This document shows positions 8,196-17,186 of a DNA stretch of 64,000 nt, piece after piece. Each line of letters opens with the position of its first letter. Position 1 is the stretch's first letter. The translations under genes were made by a program, and so were the position numbers. The notes below the pieces were generated by a model. That model ran no database searches. It worked only from the letters and a program-made list of their open reading frames with translations, and was not told the DNA's origin. This stretch comes from Pseudomonadales bacterium (GTDB lineage Bacteria; Pseudomonadota; Gammaproteobacteria; Pseudomonadales; Azotimanducaceae). The stretch is from NCBI GenBank assembly GCA_016779585.1, contig JADHNI010000003.1, positions 20,215-84,214 of the forward strand, in the 5' to 3' direction.

Positions 8196-9850
8196 TGAAA
8201 TGGTTCGCAGGTATTTTGCTGGTCGTGGTTGCCCTCCTGGGAAGCGGCTGGGTGTTCAGGGCAGAACTGGCAATTTTTGGCATCAGCAGGATGATGGATT
8301 CGCGGGTTGAAATTGGTCCTACTCAGGACATCACCTGGGCTACAGGTGTCGATAGCGAAAATCGCGACCCAGACGAAAAACCGCCTAATATTATTTTGAT
8401 ACTGGCTGACGATCTGGGTTGGAATGATGTTTCCTTGAACGGTCCGAATGCGACCATACAGACGCCAAACATTGATGCGCTGGCGGCTGAAGGGGCAACT
8501 TTTACGCAGGGCTACGCCGCTAACGGAACCTGCGCACCTTCGAGGGCTGCGCTCATGACCGGGCGTTATGGCACCCGTTTTGGTTTCGAATTTACGCCAA
8601 CACCCCCTGGCATGATGCCCGTGCTGAGCATCATCAGCAGCACCGTGGATCGTCCACTGGAACCACCCGGAATGGTAAATCCAGAGGGCAACACACTCGA
8701 GTATGAAGAAATGGGCATGCCACCCTCCGAGATCACTCTGGCTGAGCTGCTGGGTGAACAGGGTTATCACACGGCACATATCGGCAAGTGGCACCTGGGC
8801 CAAACCAACGGCATGGCGGCTCACGACCAGGGGTTTGACGAGAGCCTCTTAATGGCAAGTGGTTTGTACGGCCGGTTAGACGATGACAATGTCATTCAGG
8901 CAAGGCAGGACTTCGATCCGATTGATCGATTTCTCTGGGCTGCCCTTCGCTTTGCAGCCAGCTTCAACGGCGGCCCCAGGTTCGAACCACCCAGGTACCT
9001 GACCGATTACTACACGGATGAAGCCGTGAAGGTCATCGAAGCCAACAAAGATCGACCTTTTTTCCTGTACCTGGCTCACTGGGCACCACACACACCGCTG
9101 CAGGCACTACGCGAGGATTACGAGGCTCTGTCACATATTGAGCTGCATCGTGAGCGCGTCTATGCCGCTATGATCCGGTCACTCGACCGAAGTGTTGGCC
9201 AGGTCATGGACGCTCTCAAAGCCAATGGCCTGGATGAAAACACCCTGGTGATGTTCACCTCTGACAATGGTGGGGCAGGATATATTGGCTTGCCTGACGT
9301 GAATGATCCCTACCGTGGCTGGAAGATCACACTGTTTGAAGGCGGCATCCGCGTACCTTTCCTCGCCCGATGGCCAGCCAGGATACCGGCTGGCGCCACC
9401 TACGACGCCCCGGTTCATCACTTTGACATGTACGCCACTGCGGCAGCGGCGGCCGGTGCCGAGTTGCCCACAGATCGCGTCATGGATGGTGTAGATCTGA
9501 CACCATTTGTTACAGATTCCCCGATCCCGGAAGTGCCGCACAAGTACCTGTTTTTTCGGAGCGGTGCAGCCCAGGCTGTTCGTGATGAGCGCTGGAAGTT
9601 GATGGTCAGCGCGCCGCCTGGCCTTTCGCGAAAGGAATGGCTGTTTGACCTGACCGCTGATGGCGAATGGAGTGATCTTCTAGCAGAGCACCCTGAGATT
9701 GCTGATCGTCTGCGCAAGGAGCTCACAAACCATAACAATGCCCAGGCTGAATCACGCTGGCCGTGGACGGTGACTACCGCGCAGAATGTTGACCGGGACC
9801 TGTCCCAGGAAGATCAACCGGAAGACGAATTCGCTTACTGGAGTAACTGA
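8195..9850 (+). CDS. Sulfatase with N-terminal membrane anchor
   Basis: This is a type I sulfatase of 551 residues with a GTG start. Residues ~3-20 form a hydrophobic signal anchor. 'NIILILADDLG' gives metal ligands Asp72-Asp73, and the formylglycine motif C113-A-P-S-R lies in 'GTCAPSRAALMTGRYG', followed by 'GKWHLG', 'HWAPHTPLQ' and 'TSDNGG'. It resembles arylsulfatase A/N-acetylgalactosamine-sulfatase types rather than choline sulfatase. It is coupled to the DUF1330 gene. Together with the first sulfatase 3 kb away, it implies use of sulfated organic compounds. The exact substrate is not readable. Confidence 0.9.
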   Translation: MKWFAGILLVVVALLGSGWVFRAELAIFGISRMMDSRVEIGPTQDITWATGVDSENRDPDEKPPNIILILADDLGWNDVSLNGPNATIQTPNIDALAAEGATFTQGYAANGTCAPSRAALMTGRYGTRFGFEFTPTPPGMMPVLSIISSTVDRPLEPPGMVNPEGNTLEYEEMGMPPSEITLAELLGEQGYHTAHIGKWHLGQTNGMAAHDQGFDESLLMASGLYGRLDDDNVIQARQDFDPIDRFLWAALRFAASFNGGPRFEPPRYLTDYYTDEAVKVIEANKDRPFFLYLAHWAPHTPLQALREDYEALSHIELHRERVYAAMIRSLDRSVGQVMDALKANGLDENTLVMFTSDNGGAGYIGLPDVNDPYRGWKITLFEGGIRVPFLARWPARIPAGATYDAPVHHFDMYATAAAAAGAELPTDRVMDGVDLTPFVTDSPIPEVPHKYLFFRSGAAQAVRDERWKLMVSAPPGLSRKEWLFDLTADGEWSDLLAEHPEIADRLRKELTNHNNAQAESRWPWTVTTAQNVDRDLSQEDQPEDEFAYWSN

Positions 9851-9862
9851 CTCCCGGGCTAT

Positions 9863-10447
9863 TCAAATCGCCTCTTCAGGCACTGCTTTTTCCTTGTCGA
9901 AAGGCTCGAAGGTAAAACGCTGGCCGCCGATCGCGGCCTCGTACATCAGTCCGCCGAGGGGATGCACAAAAACCGCAACACCCTTGTTGTAACCATACTC
10001 CACCTGGTTCGTTGACGATGGCCCAGTACCGGCACTCGCTGACGCACCCGTTGTGCCGGCCTGTGCGTGAGCGCCCAGGGTCACGATCACGGCAGACGCC
10101 GTGGCATCAAACTCGAACCGACCACTGGCGAATTCGTCGTAGGCACGCTTGTCCTGCAGGAAAATGATCTCACTGAATGCCTGACCGCCCATCTGGAAGC
10201 CGAGACTGAGCTTCGCAATGGTGACTTTCCCGGTTGCCTCACCACCACGATAGAGCTGTCCTTTGCCGTAGGAACCACCGATAACAAATCCGCCCTTTCC
10301 TACCGTGGGAAACACCGCGTATCCGTAGGCATGATCAAAAAATGGCTTCAGCTCTGGCGCAGACTCAAAAACATCCAGCGTGCCGTCATAGCTGTCCGCC
10401 TTTGCCACAGAGGCGGTGAGAAGAAGTACGAGGAATATTCGAAGCAT
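9863..10447 (-). CDS. SYLF/Ysc84-domain lipid-binding protein
   Basis: This 194-residue exported protein has a signal peptide ending near 'ASVAKA' and a SYLF (Ysc84) domain: 'AYGYAVFPTVGKGGFVIGGSYGKGQLY', 'KLSLGFQMGGQAFSEIIFL' and 'QVEYGYNKGVAVFVHPLGGLMYEAAIGGQRF'. In eukaryotes the domain binds phosphoinositides. Bacterial versions are periplasmic or outer-membrane associated and uncharacterised. It is convergent with the sulfatase, and the FAH-family gene lies upstream on the same strand. Confidence 0.83.
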   Translation of the reverse strand: MLRIFLVLLLTASVAKADSYDGTLDVFESAPELKPFFDHAYGYAVFPTVGKGGFVIGGSYGKGQLYRGGEATGKVTIAKLSLGFQMGGQAFSEIIFLQDKRAYDEFASGRFEFDATASAVIVTLGAHAQAGTTGASASAGTGPSSTNQVEYGYNKGVAVFVHPLGGLMYEAAIGGQRFTFEPFDKEKAVPEEAI

Positions 10448-10489
10448 GAGCCTTGGATCCTTTTGATTAACTACTATTGTAGGTCCGCT

Positions 10490-11140
10490 TTATGAACGCA
10501 CCTTGAATGACAGCGCAGGCAGCCCCCCAACGCTGGCTTCAATTGCATCGCCCACCTCAACCGGACCCACGCCTGCTGGTGTCCCCGTGTAAATCAGGTC
10601 GCCGGGCGCGAGCACAAACAGTTCAGAGAGACGCTCGATTATCTCGGGAATTTTCCAGATCATCTGGTTCACGTTGCCGGATTGTCGGACTTCACCATTA
10701 ATAGACAGCTGAATCCCGGCCTCGTTCAGGACCGAGCTTTCAGGCTGGATCGCTCCGCAGGGGGCTGCGTGGGCAAAGGTTTTACCAGCCTCCCAGGGCC
10801 GGCTTTTCTCCTTGGCTTCACCCTGCAGATCTCGCCGGGTCATATCGATGCCTACCGCGTAACCAAAAATACCTTCTTCACCCATGGCGACTACCAGTTC
10901 CACCTCGTGGTGCAGGTCACTGGTGAACTTCGGATAAGTCATCGGCGCATTGTCAGCGAGAATCGCAAATGGCGGCTTGACGAAGAAAAATGGCGGCTCC
11001 CGGTCCGGATCTCCCCCCATTTCCACGGCGTGATCGGCGTAGTTCCTTCCGACACAGTAAATCGACCCCACCGGGAATCGCCGGTCGCTCCCCGCCACAG
11101 CAATAGTCGGGCCCGCGGGCCGCTCAAAAACTAATTCCAC
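10490..11140 (-). CDS. Fumarylacetoacetate hydrolase family protein
   Basis: This 216-residue FAH-fold enzyme is close in length and motifs to fumarylpyruvate hydrolases/YcgM: 'VGRNYADHAVEMG', 'PPFFFVKP', the metal ligands in 'HHEVELVVAMG' and 'GIDMTRRDLQ', and 'TGTPAGVGPV' near the end. Such enzymes cleave or decarboxylate beta-dicarbonyl acids at the end of aromatic catabolism. With GSTs nearby, a gentisate-like or related ring-cleavage route is conceivable, but no dioxygenase is present here. A clear AGGAGGAA ribosome site precedes the ATG. Confidence 0.87.
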   Translation of the reverse strand: MELVFERPAGPTIAVAGSDRRFPVGSIYCVGRNYADHAVEMGGDPDREPPFFFVKPPFAILADNAPMTYPKFTSDLHHEVELVVAMGEEGIFGYAVGIDMTRRDLQGEAKEKSRPWEAGKTFAHAAPCGAIQPESSVLNEAGIQLSINGEVRQSGNVNQMIWKIPEIIERLSELFVLAPGDLIYTGTPAGVGPVEVGDAIEASVGGLPALSFKVRS

Positions 11141-11256
11141 TGGCTATTCCTCCTGTGCTGCGCAGTTTAACGATTCGCGAAAAAAATCCAAAAACTGCGA
11201 ATGATTTCCCGCAAACTGGACTCTAACGTTGCAGAAAACAGTATTTGGATCCAGAC

Positions 11257-11847
11257 GTGAAACACCAGGAAGACCTGGAACTGTGCCGGGCACTGCGGGC
11301 AGGGGATGAACATCAGTTCAATCAATTTTTTGAACACTACTTCCCGCGCCTTTATCGGTTTTGCCTGAGCAGGCTGAAAGACGACACGCTGGTGGAGGAT
11401 ATCGTGCAAACGACCATGATTAAGGCAACCAAGGCCATGAACACCTATCGAGGAGATGCATCCCTTTTTACCTGGCTGTGCCAGATATGCCGCAACGAGA
11501 TCAATATGCATTTCAGGAAAGAGGCGCGCTCACTGCCGGAGGTACACGCTGAAGACGACGCCATACGCCCCATCCTTGAGATGCTCGAAGCGGACGCGTC
11601 GCCGGAAGCAGAGCTTGAAAGCGCCAGGGTGAGTGCCCTGATTATCGAAGTCCTTGATTTTTTGCCAGGTAATTACGGACAGGCCCTGGAATGGAAATAC
11701 ATCCTCGGCCTTTCCGTGACGGAAATCGCCGAACGACTGGAAACCACGGAGCTCGCCGCACAGTCACTGCTTGCACGGGCACGTACCTCATTCAGAAAAG
11801 CACTTGAACAGATCGCGCCGCACCTGAACACCGCGGCGCAGGGTTGA
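11257..11847 (+). CDS. ECF-type RNA polymerase sigma factor
   Basis: This ~196-residue sigma-70 family protein has region 2 ('FFEHYFPRLYRFCLSRL', then 'EDIVQTTMIKATKAM..YRGDASLFTWLCQICRN') and region 4 ('GLSVTEIAERLETTELAAQSLLARAR'). There is no ATG. Starts are TTG at 11245 or GTG at 11257; the GTG puts the start just before the conserved part. It overlaps the next gene by its stop (TTGA). The sigma, FecR-like and TonB-receptor order is a classic surface-signalling operon, in which ligand import frees the sigma factor. Confidence 0.9.
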   Translation: MKHQEDLELCRALRAGDEHQFNQFFEHYFPRLYRFCLSRLKDDTLVEDIVQTTMIKATKAMNTYRGDASLFTWLCQICRNEINMHFRKEARSLPEVHAEDDAIRPILEMLEADASPEAELESARVSALIIEVLDFLPGNYGQALEWKYILGLSVTEIAERLETTELAAQSLLARARTSFRKALEQIAPHLNTAAQG

Positions 11848-11855
11848 GTAATAAA

Positions 11856-12833
11856 ATGGACAAGAAAGAATCGCTCAGTGAAGAACAAATCGAGCAGTTG
11901 CTGGGTCGCATTGGCGACATTCCGCAACCGCCCGGGGACATGCGTGAGCGCGTAAAAAACCAGGTGGCATCAGCCTGGCGCGAAAACATGCAGGAGCAGC
12001 AACAAAAGCGGCAGAACTATGGCCTGTTTGCGGCAGCCGCAACGATCACGCTCGCGATCACCGTCGGTTGGCTGATGACCAGCGAACCCCTCCCCCAACC
12101 TGTCATCGCCAGTCTCGACTCTCCACTCGAGAGCGTGATGACGTCGACCGACGGTGATCGCTGGCAGGCATCCGCCAACCTGGAGGTGCAGCAGGGTGCC
12201 TATATCAAGGCAATGGATACCGCATCACTGAGCCTGACGAATACACTGAACATTCGCATGAAACCCGAGAGCGTGGTGTACCTTTCATCCACTGATGAAG
12301 TGCGCCTGATTTCAGGGGAAATCTATCTCGACTCCTACGAAAAACCGAAAGACGAGTCCTTCAGGGTGATTACCGACTTTGGTATCGCCGAGGATATTGG
12401 AACTCAATTTATCGTTGCAACGTCAGACACCGGATGGCAAATCCAGGTGCGCGAGGGTCTCGTCAAGGTAAAAGACGATGCCACCCATATCCAGCTGACT
12501 GAAAGCCAGCGACTGAACATCACTGCGACCAACAGTGTCAATCAAACCACCCTGCCGGCGCATCACGAATCCTGGCGGTGGGTGGAAAACAGCCGACCTG
12601 TTTACGATATCGAAGGCGAATCGGTGGACGAGTACCTGCAGTGGGTAGCCAGGGAGACCGGTCGAGACCTCCAATACATGTCCAATGAAGCAAGGGAATC
12701 TGCGAAAACCACTCGGCTCCACGGTTCCATTACGGGCATGACCGCCAGCAAATCAGTACAGACCGTACTGCCAGCCACAAATTTTGAACTGATGCCTTCG
12801 CGGGAAAACGTTATCATCGTCATCAAGCGGTAA
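11856..12833 (+). CDS. FecR-like anti-sigma factor with C-terminal STN-like domain
   Basis: This ~325-residue single-pass membrane regulator has a cytoplasmic sigma-binding segment up to ~55, a TM helix 'LFAAAATITLAITVGWLM', and a periplasmic FecR domain ('SLTNTLNIRMKPESVVYLSSTDEVRLISGEIYLD', 'FGIAEDIGTQFIVA..GWQIQVREGLVKV'). The C-terminal ~75 residues ('VYDIEGESVDEYLQWVARETG', 'LPATNFELMPSRENVIIVI') resemble an STN/secretin-type domain. A TTG overlapping the sigma stop (11844) is an alternative start. It should hold the ECF sigma factor and receive the signal from the following receptor. Confidence 0.87.
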   Translation: MDKKESLSEEQIEQLLGRIGDIPQPPGDMRERVKNQVASAWRENMQEQQQKRQNYGLFAAAATITLAITVGWLMTSEPLPQPVIASLDSPLESVMTSTDGDRWQASANLEVQQGAYIKAMDTASLSLTNTLNIRMKPESVVYLSSTDEVRLISGEIYLDSYEKPKDESFRVITDFGIAEDIGTQFIVATSDTGWQIQVREGLVKVKDDATHIQLTESQRLNITATNSVNQTTLPAHHESWRWVENSRPVYDIEGESVDEYLQWVARETGRDLQYMSNEARESAKTTRLHGSITGMTASKSVQTVLPATNFELMPSRENVIIVIKR

Positions 12834-12848
12834 CCCAGCTCCAAAGAC

Positions 12849-15104
12849 GTGTGGCGATTTCAAACTATCGTGGCACTGGCCTCGATAGGCTTTGCCACGT
12901 TCTTACCATTTCAATCGACCGCCAGTGAAACCATTTCACTGGCTCGTTTCCTTGCCCTTGCCAACGAGCAGGGTCACAACATTATCTTCAGTGATGCACT
13001 GGTGCTGCCGCGTCATCGCATCCAGTACGAGCCATCAACGACCATTACCCGGGAGCAGATCGAACGCGCCCTGGTCCAGTTTAATCTGCAGCTGAGCAGT
13101 ACTGACCCGGCGATCGTCACCAGCAACGGCACTGATGAACCGGCCGAGGTGCAGCAAAAACCGGAATGGCTCGAACTGCCCATCGAGGAGATCGTTGTCA
13201 GTTCCAGCCTGCACGAGTTCAAACTGCAACACGTCACCAGTGCCCTGTACCTGGACCAGCAGAGCCTGAATCACCGGGCGGTGACTGCCAATGATGCCCT
13301 CCGGGTTGCGGCAAAATTACCGGGTGTTGCTTCCAATGGCGTCGCGACCAGCGCAGCCATCCGCGGCGGGCTCAAGGACGAAACCCTGATCAGGCTGGAC
13401 GAGTTTCAGCTGTACGAACCCTACCACCTGCATCACTTCCAGGACCTTATCTCACCGTTTGACTATCGGACCATCGAGGGCATCAGTTTTGCGACCGGCG
13501 GTTTCCCGGCTGAATACGGTGACCGCATGAGCGGCGTCATGGATATCCAGGGGCTGCGCCCGTCCGAACACGGACCAACCAGAGAGATTGGCATTGGCCT
13601 GTATACGGCGTCCTACTTTCAGGTTGGAAGCTGGGGCAAACATGACTTTATGCTGAGCGCCCGACGCAGCACCATCGACCTGATCGGCGATTCTTTGAAA
13701 ACAGACCTGGGCACACCGTCTTTTGCCGACCTGAACTTTAAATCAGAAACGCAACTCTCGGACAGAACACGGCTAAGCACCAATCTGCTCTGGTTCGGTG
13801 ACGATATCTCAATCAACGATTCGGGTATGACGGAAGTGGCAGACTCTTCCTACGGCAATACCTACGTCTGGCTGACACTGGACCGTGACCTGGAAACCAC
13901 AAGCTCAAAGACGCAACTTGGTATCACCGCCATCAAAGATGATCGTGAGGGCTGGGTGAACAAACCGGGGATGGTGAACGGATACCTGAACGATGACCAG
14001 GAGTTCCGGATGTACCAGTTCAGCCACAAGCAGACCTGGCGCCTGGGTGATTCATTCCTGGAACTGGGTGGGACCTACCGGTACCTGGACGCGGAATACT
14101 CCGTTAACCAGATGCTTTCAATTGATTCCAGGTTCGCGGCTGTCTCCAACTTCCCTCGCCCGGCTGAGCGCAGTTTGTCGCGCGACGAATACGGCAACCA
14201 GGTGAACCTGTTCGCCAATTTCAAACGTGCGCTGTTGCAAGACCTGTTTGTTGAGCTGGGCGTTCGCCTCGATGCGCAGGACTACATCAGCAGGGATTGG
14301 GAATACGAGCCAAATCCCCGCATCAGCATTCTGTATCGACTGTTCGGTGGCGACCTGAGAGCCAGCTGGGGTGAATATTCCCAGACCCAGGGTATTCACG
14401 AGCTGCAACTGAGTGATGGCATCGAGACCTTTCATGAATCCCAGGAAGCACACCACCAGGTCACGAGCTATACCCGACCTTTCGGTAACTTCGACGTGAG
14501 GCTGGAGGCCTATCGCAAAGAGGTTGATCACACCGCCTCGTATTTCGAGAACCTCAGCGATCCTGTTTCGCTGGTCCCTGAACTGCAGGTTGACCGGTTT
14601 TTGGTGGATCCAAGGCAGGTAAAAGCCAGGGGTTTTGAAATCAGTATCAGTACCACACTCGCGGGCAACGAACTCTGGTTCAACTACACGCGGGCCAGTG
14701 TCAAGGAAGAAGTCGCAGGCCAGGAGGTGTACCGGAGCTCAGACCAGAAACACGCGGCAAACCTCGGGTGGAGCGCGACACTAAGGAACTGGCAAGTATC
14801 CCTCGAGACCGGCTACCACAGCGGCTGGCCCACCTCCGCGATTACACTTGACGACAATGGCATGGCGCTACCGGTACAGCGTAATGACCGCCGCCTACCG
14901 AATTTTGTGACCGTGGATGCCAAGGCGACGCGCACATGGCTGTTCAATGACAATCAGCTCCGACTGGAGCTTGGGATCACAAACCTCGCTAATCGCGAGA
15001 ACCGAATCGGAACAGAATATTCGGTGGTGGGAGATGAATTCATCGAAGAACCGAGCGATGCGTTGCCGCTCGCCCCGTTCATCGATGTGTACTGGCGTTT
15101 CTAG
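12849..15104 (+). CDS. TonB-dependent receptor with N-terminal signalling (STN) domain
   Basis: This 751-residue outer-membrane receptor has a GTG start, the only reasonable one. A signal peptide to ~A26 is followed by an STN domain ('ISLARFLALANEQGHNIIF' to 'STDPAIVTS', ~27-100) that contacts the FecR-like protein. Next come a plug domain ('RAVTANDALRVAAKLPGV', 'IRGGLKDETLIRLDEFQLY', 'GGFPAEYGDRMSG'), a 22-strand-type barrel and a terminal aromatic strand 'IDVYWRF'. The ligand is unknown. The plug and barrel lack obvious siderophore-receptor signatures, so a carbohydrate or other organic ligand is equally possible. Confidence 0.9.
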   Translation: MWRFQTIVALASIGFATFLPFQSTASETISLARFLALANEQGHNIIFSDALVLPRHRIQYEPSTTITREQIERALVQFNLQLSSTDPAIVTSNGTDEPAEVQQKPEWLELPIEEIVVSSSLHEFKLQHVTSALYLDQQSLNHRAVTANDALRVAAKLPGVASNGVATSAAIRGGLKDETLIRLDEFQLYEPYHLHHFQDLISPFDYRTIEGISFATGGFPAEYGDRMSGVMDIQGLRPSEHGPTREIGIGLYTASYFQVGSWGKHDFMLSARRSTIDLIGDSLKTDLGTPSFADLNFKSETQLSDRTRLSTNLLWFGDDISINDSGMTEVADSSYGNTYVWLTLDRDLETTSSKTQLGITAIKDDREGWVNKPGMVNGYLNDDQEFRMYQFSHKQTWRLGDSFLELGGTYRYLDAEYSVNQMLSIDSRFAAVSNFPRPAERSLSRDEYGNQVNLFANFKRALLQDLFVELGVRLDAQDYISRDWEYEPNPRISILYRLFGGDLRASWGEYSQTQGIHELQLSDGIETFHESQEAHHQVTSYTRPFGNFDVRLEAYRKEVDHTASYFENLSDPVSLVPELQVDRFLVDPRQVKARGFEISISTTLAGNELWFNYTRASVKEEVAGQEVYRSSDQKHAANLGWSATLRNWQVSLETGYHSGWPTSAITLDDNGMALPVQRNDRRLPNFVTVDAKATRTWLFNDNQLRLELGITNLANRENRIGTEYSVVGDEFIEEPSDALPLAPFIDVYWRF

Positions 15105-15739
15105 GCAGCCTTGGCAGAGATTTCCTCTAGCAGCGCCCTGATTTCCTCACGGCGTCCCGCATCAGCAATCGGGCGGTCCGGACGCTCCGGCGCCTTCAGT
15201 GCTCTTTCCAGCGCAATCTTTGCTTCATTCCATTCCTTTTCTTCGACCATAAAAGCACCATAGAAATAGTTGGAATCGATGCCTTCCGGGTTAATTTCCA
15301 ATGCTTTTTTAAGGAATTGCTCGGCTTTCTTTGAGCTTCCAAAGGCAATGGGCCAACCAGGCACCTGGTAATAAAGGGCGCCAAGGCTGGTGTATGCAGA
15401 TCCTTCCAGCGCCATCGGATCAATATCGAGCGCCTGCTCCAGGTCGGCCTTTGCCGCCTTTACCAGTCCCAGTGCTGACAGGCCAGATGCCTTGCCCGCA
15501 TAGGTACTTTCGACAATGGCCTTCCAGATGAGGTAGTCAGCGTTGCCGGAATTCTCGGACACGGCCACCGACGCGTCTTCGATCAGTTTTTCGAAGGCCG
15601 CTACCTGCTCATCACCGGTCAACTGGTAGTTCGCGACAGCCCAGCGTTTTTGAATCTCTGTGACGGTAGTTTCGCCAGCAAACACCGGCGAGCAGTTAAT
15701 GATGGCAACCGCCACCAGTAGTCGGAAAAAGTTTTTCAT
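15101..15739 (-). CDS. Periplasmic TPR-like protein at the end of the hemolysin-family operon
   Basis: This 212-residue protein has a signal peptide (MKNFFRLLVAVAIINCSPVFA) and helical repeats of TPR type ('AKADLEQALDIDPMALEGSAYTSLGALYYQ', 'AEQFLKKALEINPEGIDSNYFYGAFMVEEKEWNEAKIALERAL'). Its ATG overlaps the stop of the SDR gene (ATGA), placing it as the last gene of the overlapping five-gene minus-strand operon. It is convergent with, and overlaps by four bases, the TonB receptor gene. It likely acts as a periplasmic scaffold or partner; no enzymatic motif is visible. Confidence 0.8.
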   Translation of the reverse strand: MKNFFRLLVAVAIINCSPVFAGETTVTEIQKRWAVANYQLTGDEQVAAFEKLIEDASVAVSENSGNADYLIWKAIVESTYAGKASGLSALGLVKAAKADLEQALDIDPMALEGSAYTSLGALYYQVPGWPIAFGSSKKAEQFLKKALEINPEGIDSNYFYGAFMVEEKEWNEAKIALERALKAPERPDRPIADAGRREEIRALLEEISAKAA

Positions 15740-16509
15740 ACGGTTATCTCCTGATCCGAATGATGGGAAAGATGTTTTTTGATGATGGGAAGTCGACTGC
15801 TAATAGCGAGATCAACGATCCCGGGAAGAAGACCATTCAGTTTCACCTGAATTTTTTCCATGAGGCCGATTTGCAGACGAACCTGGTTGTTCTGCATCGC
15901 GTTTACGATTCGCGCCGCAAGATAACCGGGCTCATCCTCGGCATTGCCCAGTTCTGCGTTCAACTGCTGGCTGACCGGGCTATTCATCTGTGTTTTTGTC
16001 GCACGCGGCGATACATGAAACACTCTGACGTTTGAATCGGACAGTTCCCTGCGGAGCGCCTCGGAAAATCCCTTTATAGCGGCTTTCGAGGCGCAGTAGG
16101 TCACGTGACCGGGGAAACCGATTTCTCCAAAAGTAGAGCCGATGTTGACGATGGCCGCTTCGGGTTTCTCCCGAAGAAACGGCAGCAACGCCTGGGTCAG
16201 TTTCATGGGACCGCTGACATTGATATCCATCGTGCGTTGCACGCCGGATATCTCAAACGGCGTGAGCTCGTTTACGCCGCAATTGTTGATCAGCACATCC
16301 ACATCAAAGTTTCTGGCTGCATTAACAATCGCTTCAATATCGCGATCAAGCATCAGGTCACCCATAACACTGGGGTGGTTCTCGTCGAAACCCCTGGAGT
16401 GAGAGTGCCGGAGCACCTGGCAGCCTGATTGTTCAAGTGCTGCTGCCAGGGTCCGGCCTATGCCTCCTGAGGCTCCGGTTAAAAGTATTCGTTTACCTTC
16501 TAGTTTCAT
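15736..16509 (-). CDS. Short-chain dehydrogenase/reductase of the hemolysin-family operon
   Basis: This 257-residue SDR starts 'MKLEGKRILLTGASGGIGRTLA' with the TGASGGIG cofactor motif. It continues with 'LINNCGVNE' (Cys in place of the usual Ala of NNAG), 'IVNIGSTFGEIGFPGHVTYCASKAAIKGFSEAL' with catalytic Ser/Tyr/Lys, and 'VRVFHVSPRATKTQMN'. ATGA overlaps couple it to the oxidase-like gene upstream and the TPR gene downstream. In this context it probably reduces or oxidises an intermediate made by the acyl ligase and the putative di-metal oxidase; the substrate is unknown. Confidence 0.87.
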   Translation of the reverse strand: MKLEGKRILLTGASGGIGRTLAAALEQSGCQVLRHSHSRGFDENHPSVMGDLMLDRDIEAIVNAARNFDVDVLINNCGVNELTPFEISGVQRTMDINVSGPMKLTQALLPFLREKPEAAIVNIGSTFGEIGFPGHVTYCASKAAIKGFSEALRRELSDSNVRVFHVSPRATKTQMNSPVSQQLNAELGNAEDEPGYLAARIVNAMQNNQVRLQIGLMEKIQVKLNGLLPGIVDLAISSRLPIIKKHLSHHSDQEITV

Positions 16510-17186
16510 GCGGCATCCCTTAACGAGATCGTTTGCGCCTCCGTCGAGATGGCGCGATAGACGTTTCCATAAAGCCGATAGACATTCTGGGCCACTCGGA
16601 TAATCGCGGCCTGGTCGTCCTTGTCCTCTATCTGATTCATAAGCTTCTCAAAATGCCGAATGTGTTCCTGGTCCAGCTCACCGTGGCTTTTCAGGTAGGA
16701 CATGGCTGAGTCAGGTAAATTCAGCTTTTCCTGGACGATTCTCGCTACCTCTGGCGCCAGGGAGGAACTGGTGCCTTCAAGCACCAGGACCATGCCGAAG
16801 ATACCTACCGGGTTGCCACGGTTCACGATGTCATAGAGGTAAGACACCATGATTTCGGAATCAAAAGGCGCCGGGCCATCGGCATAGGCGCTTCGATTGC
16901 CACCGCATATTTCGATGTCATCAAGAATCCATTCTTCGTGTCCCTTTTCTTCTGAGATGTATTCCGCCACCGCTGACTGCATCCACAGCTGGTGCGGGCC
17001 AAGTCGCGCGCCGGCCTGCATCAGCAGGGGAACCGTATGGCGAACGTGGTGATAGGCCTGGTTTAGAAAAGCCAGGTAAGTGTTAACGTCAAAATTGCCG
17101 AGGAAGACATCCTCGATAATCGGCGCACTTAGAAAGTAGCCACGCGCCTGCTCGGTCTCTGATTCCAGTAATTCATAAAACTGCAT
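16506..17186 (-). CDS. Heme-oxygenase-like putative di-metal oxidase (PqqC/TenA-like fold)
   Basis: This 226-residue all-helical protein of the iron-containing redox enzyme (TenA/PqqC-like) type matches the ligand pattern of heme-oxygenase-like diiron oxidases: acid/His pair E80-x2-H83 ('SEEKGHEEW'), E137 ('VLEGTS') and H168-x3-D172-x2-H175 ('SHGELDQEHIRH'). Known members include UndA (fatty acid to alkene) and several N-oxygenases. It lacks a thiaminase Cys signature. The start at the second ATG is supported by an AGGAAA ribosome site and gives a 14-bp overlap with the ligase gene. The activity inferred is oxidation of an activated acyl or amide substrate. Confidence 0.8.
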   Translation of the reverse strand: MQFYELLESETEQARGYFLSAPIIEDVFLGNFDVNTYLAFLNQAYHHVRHTVPLLMQAGARLGPHQLWMQSAVAEYISEEKGHEEWILDDIEICGGNRSAYADGPAPFDSEIMVSYLYDIVNRGNPVGIFGMVLVLEGTSSSLAPEVARIVQEKLNLPDSAMSYLKSHGELDQEHIRHFEKLMNQIEDKDDQAAIIRVAQNVYRLYGNVYRAISTEAQTISLRDAA

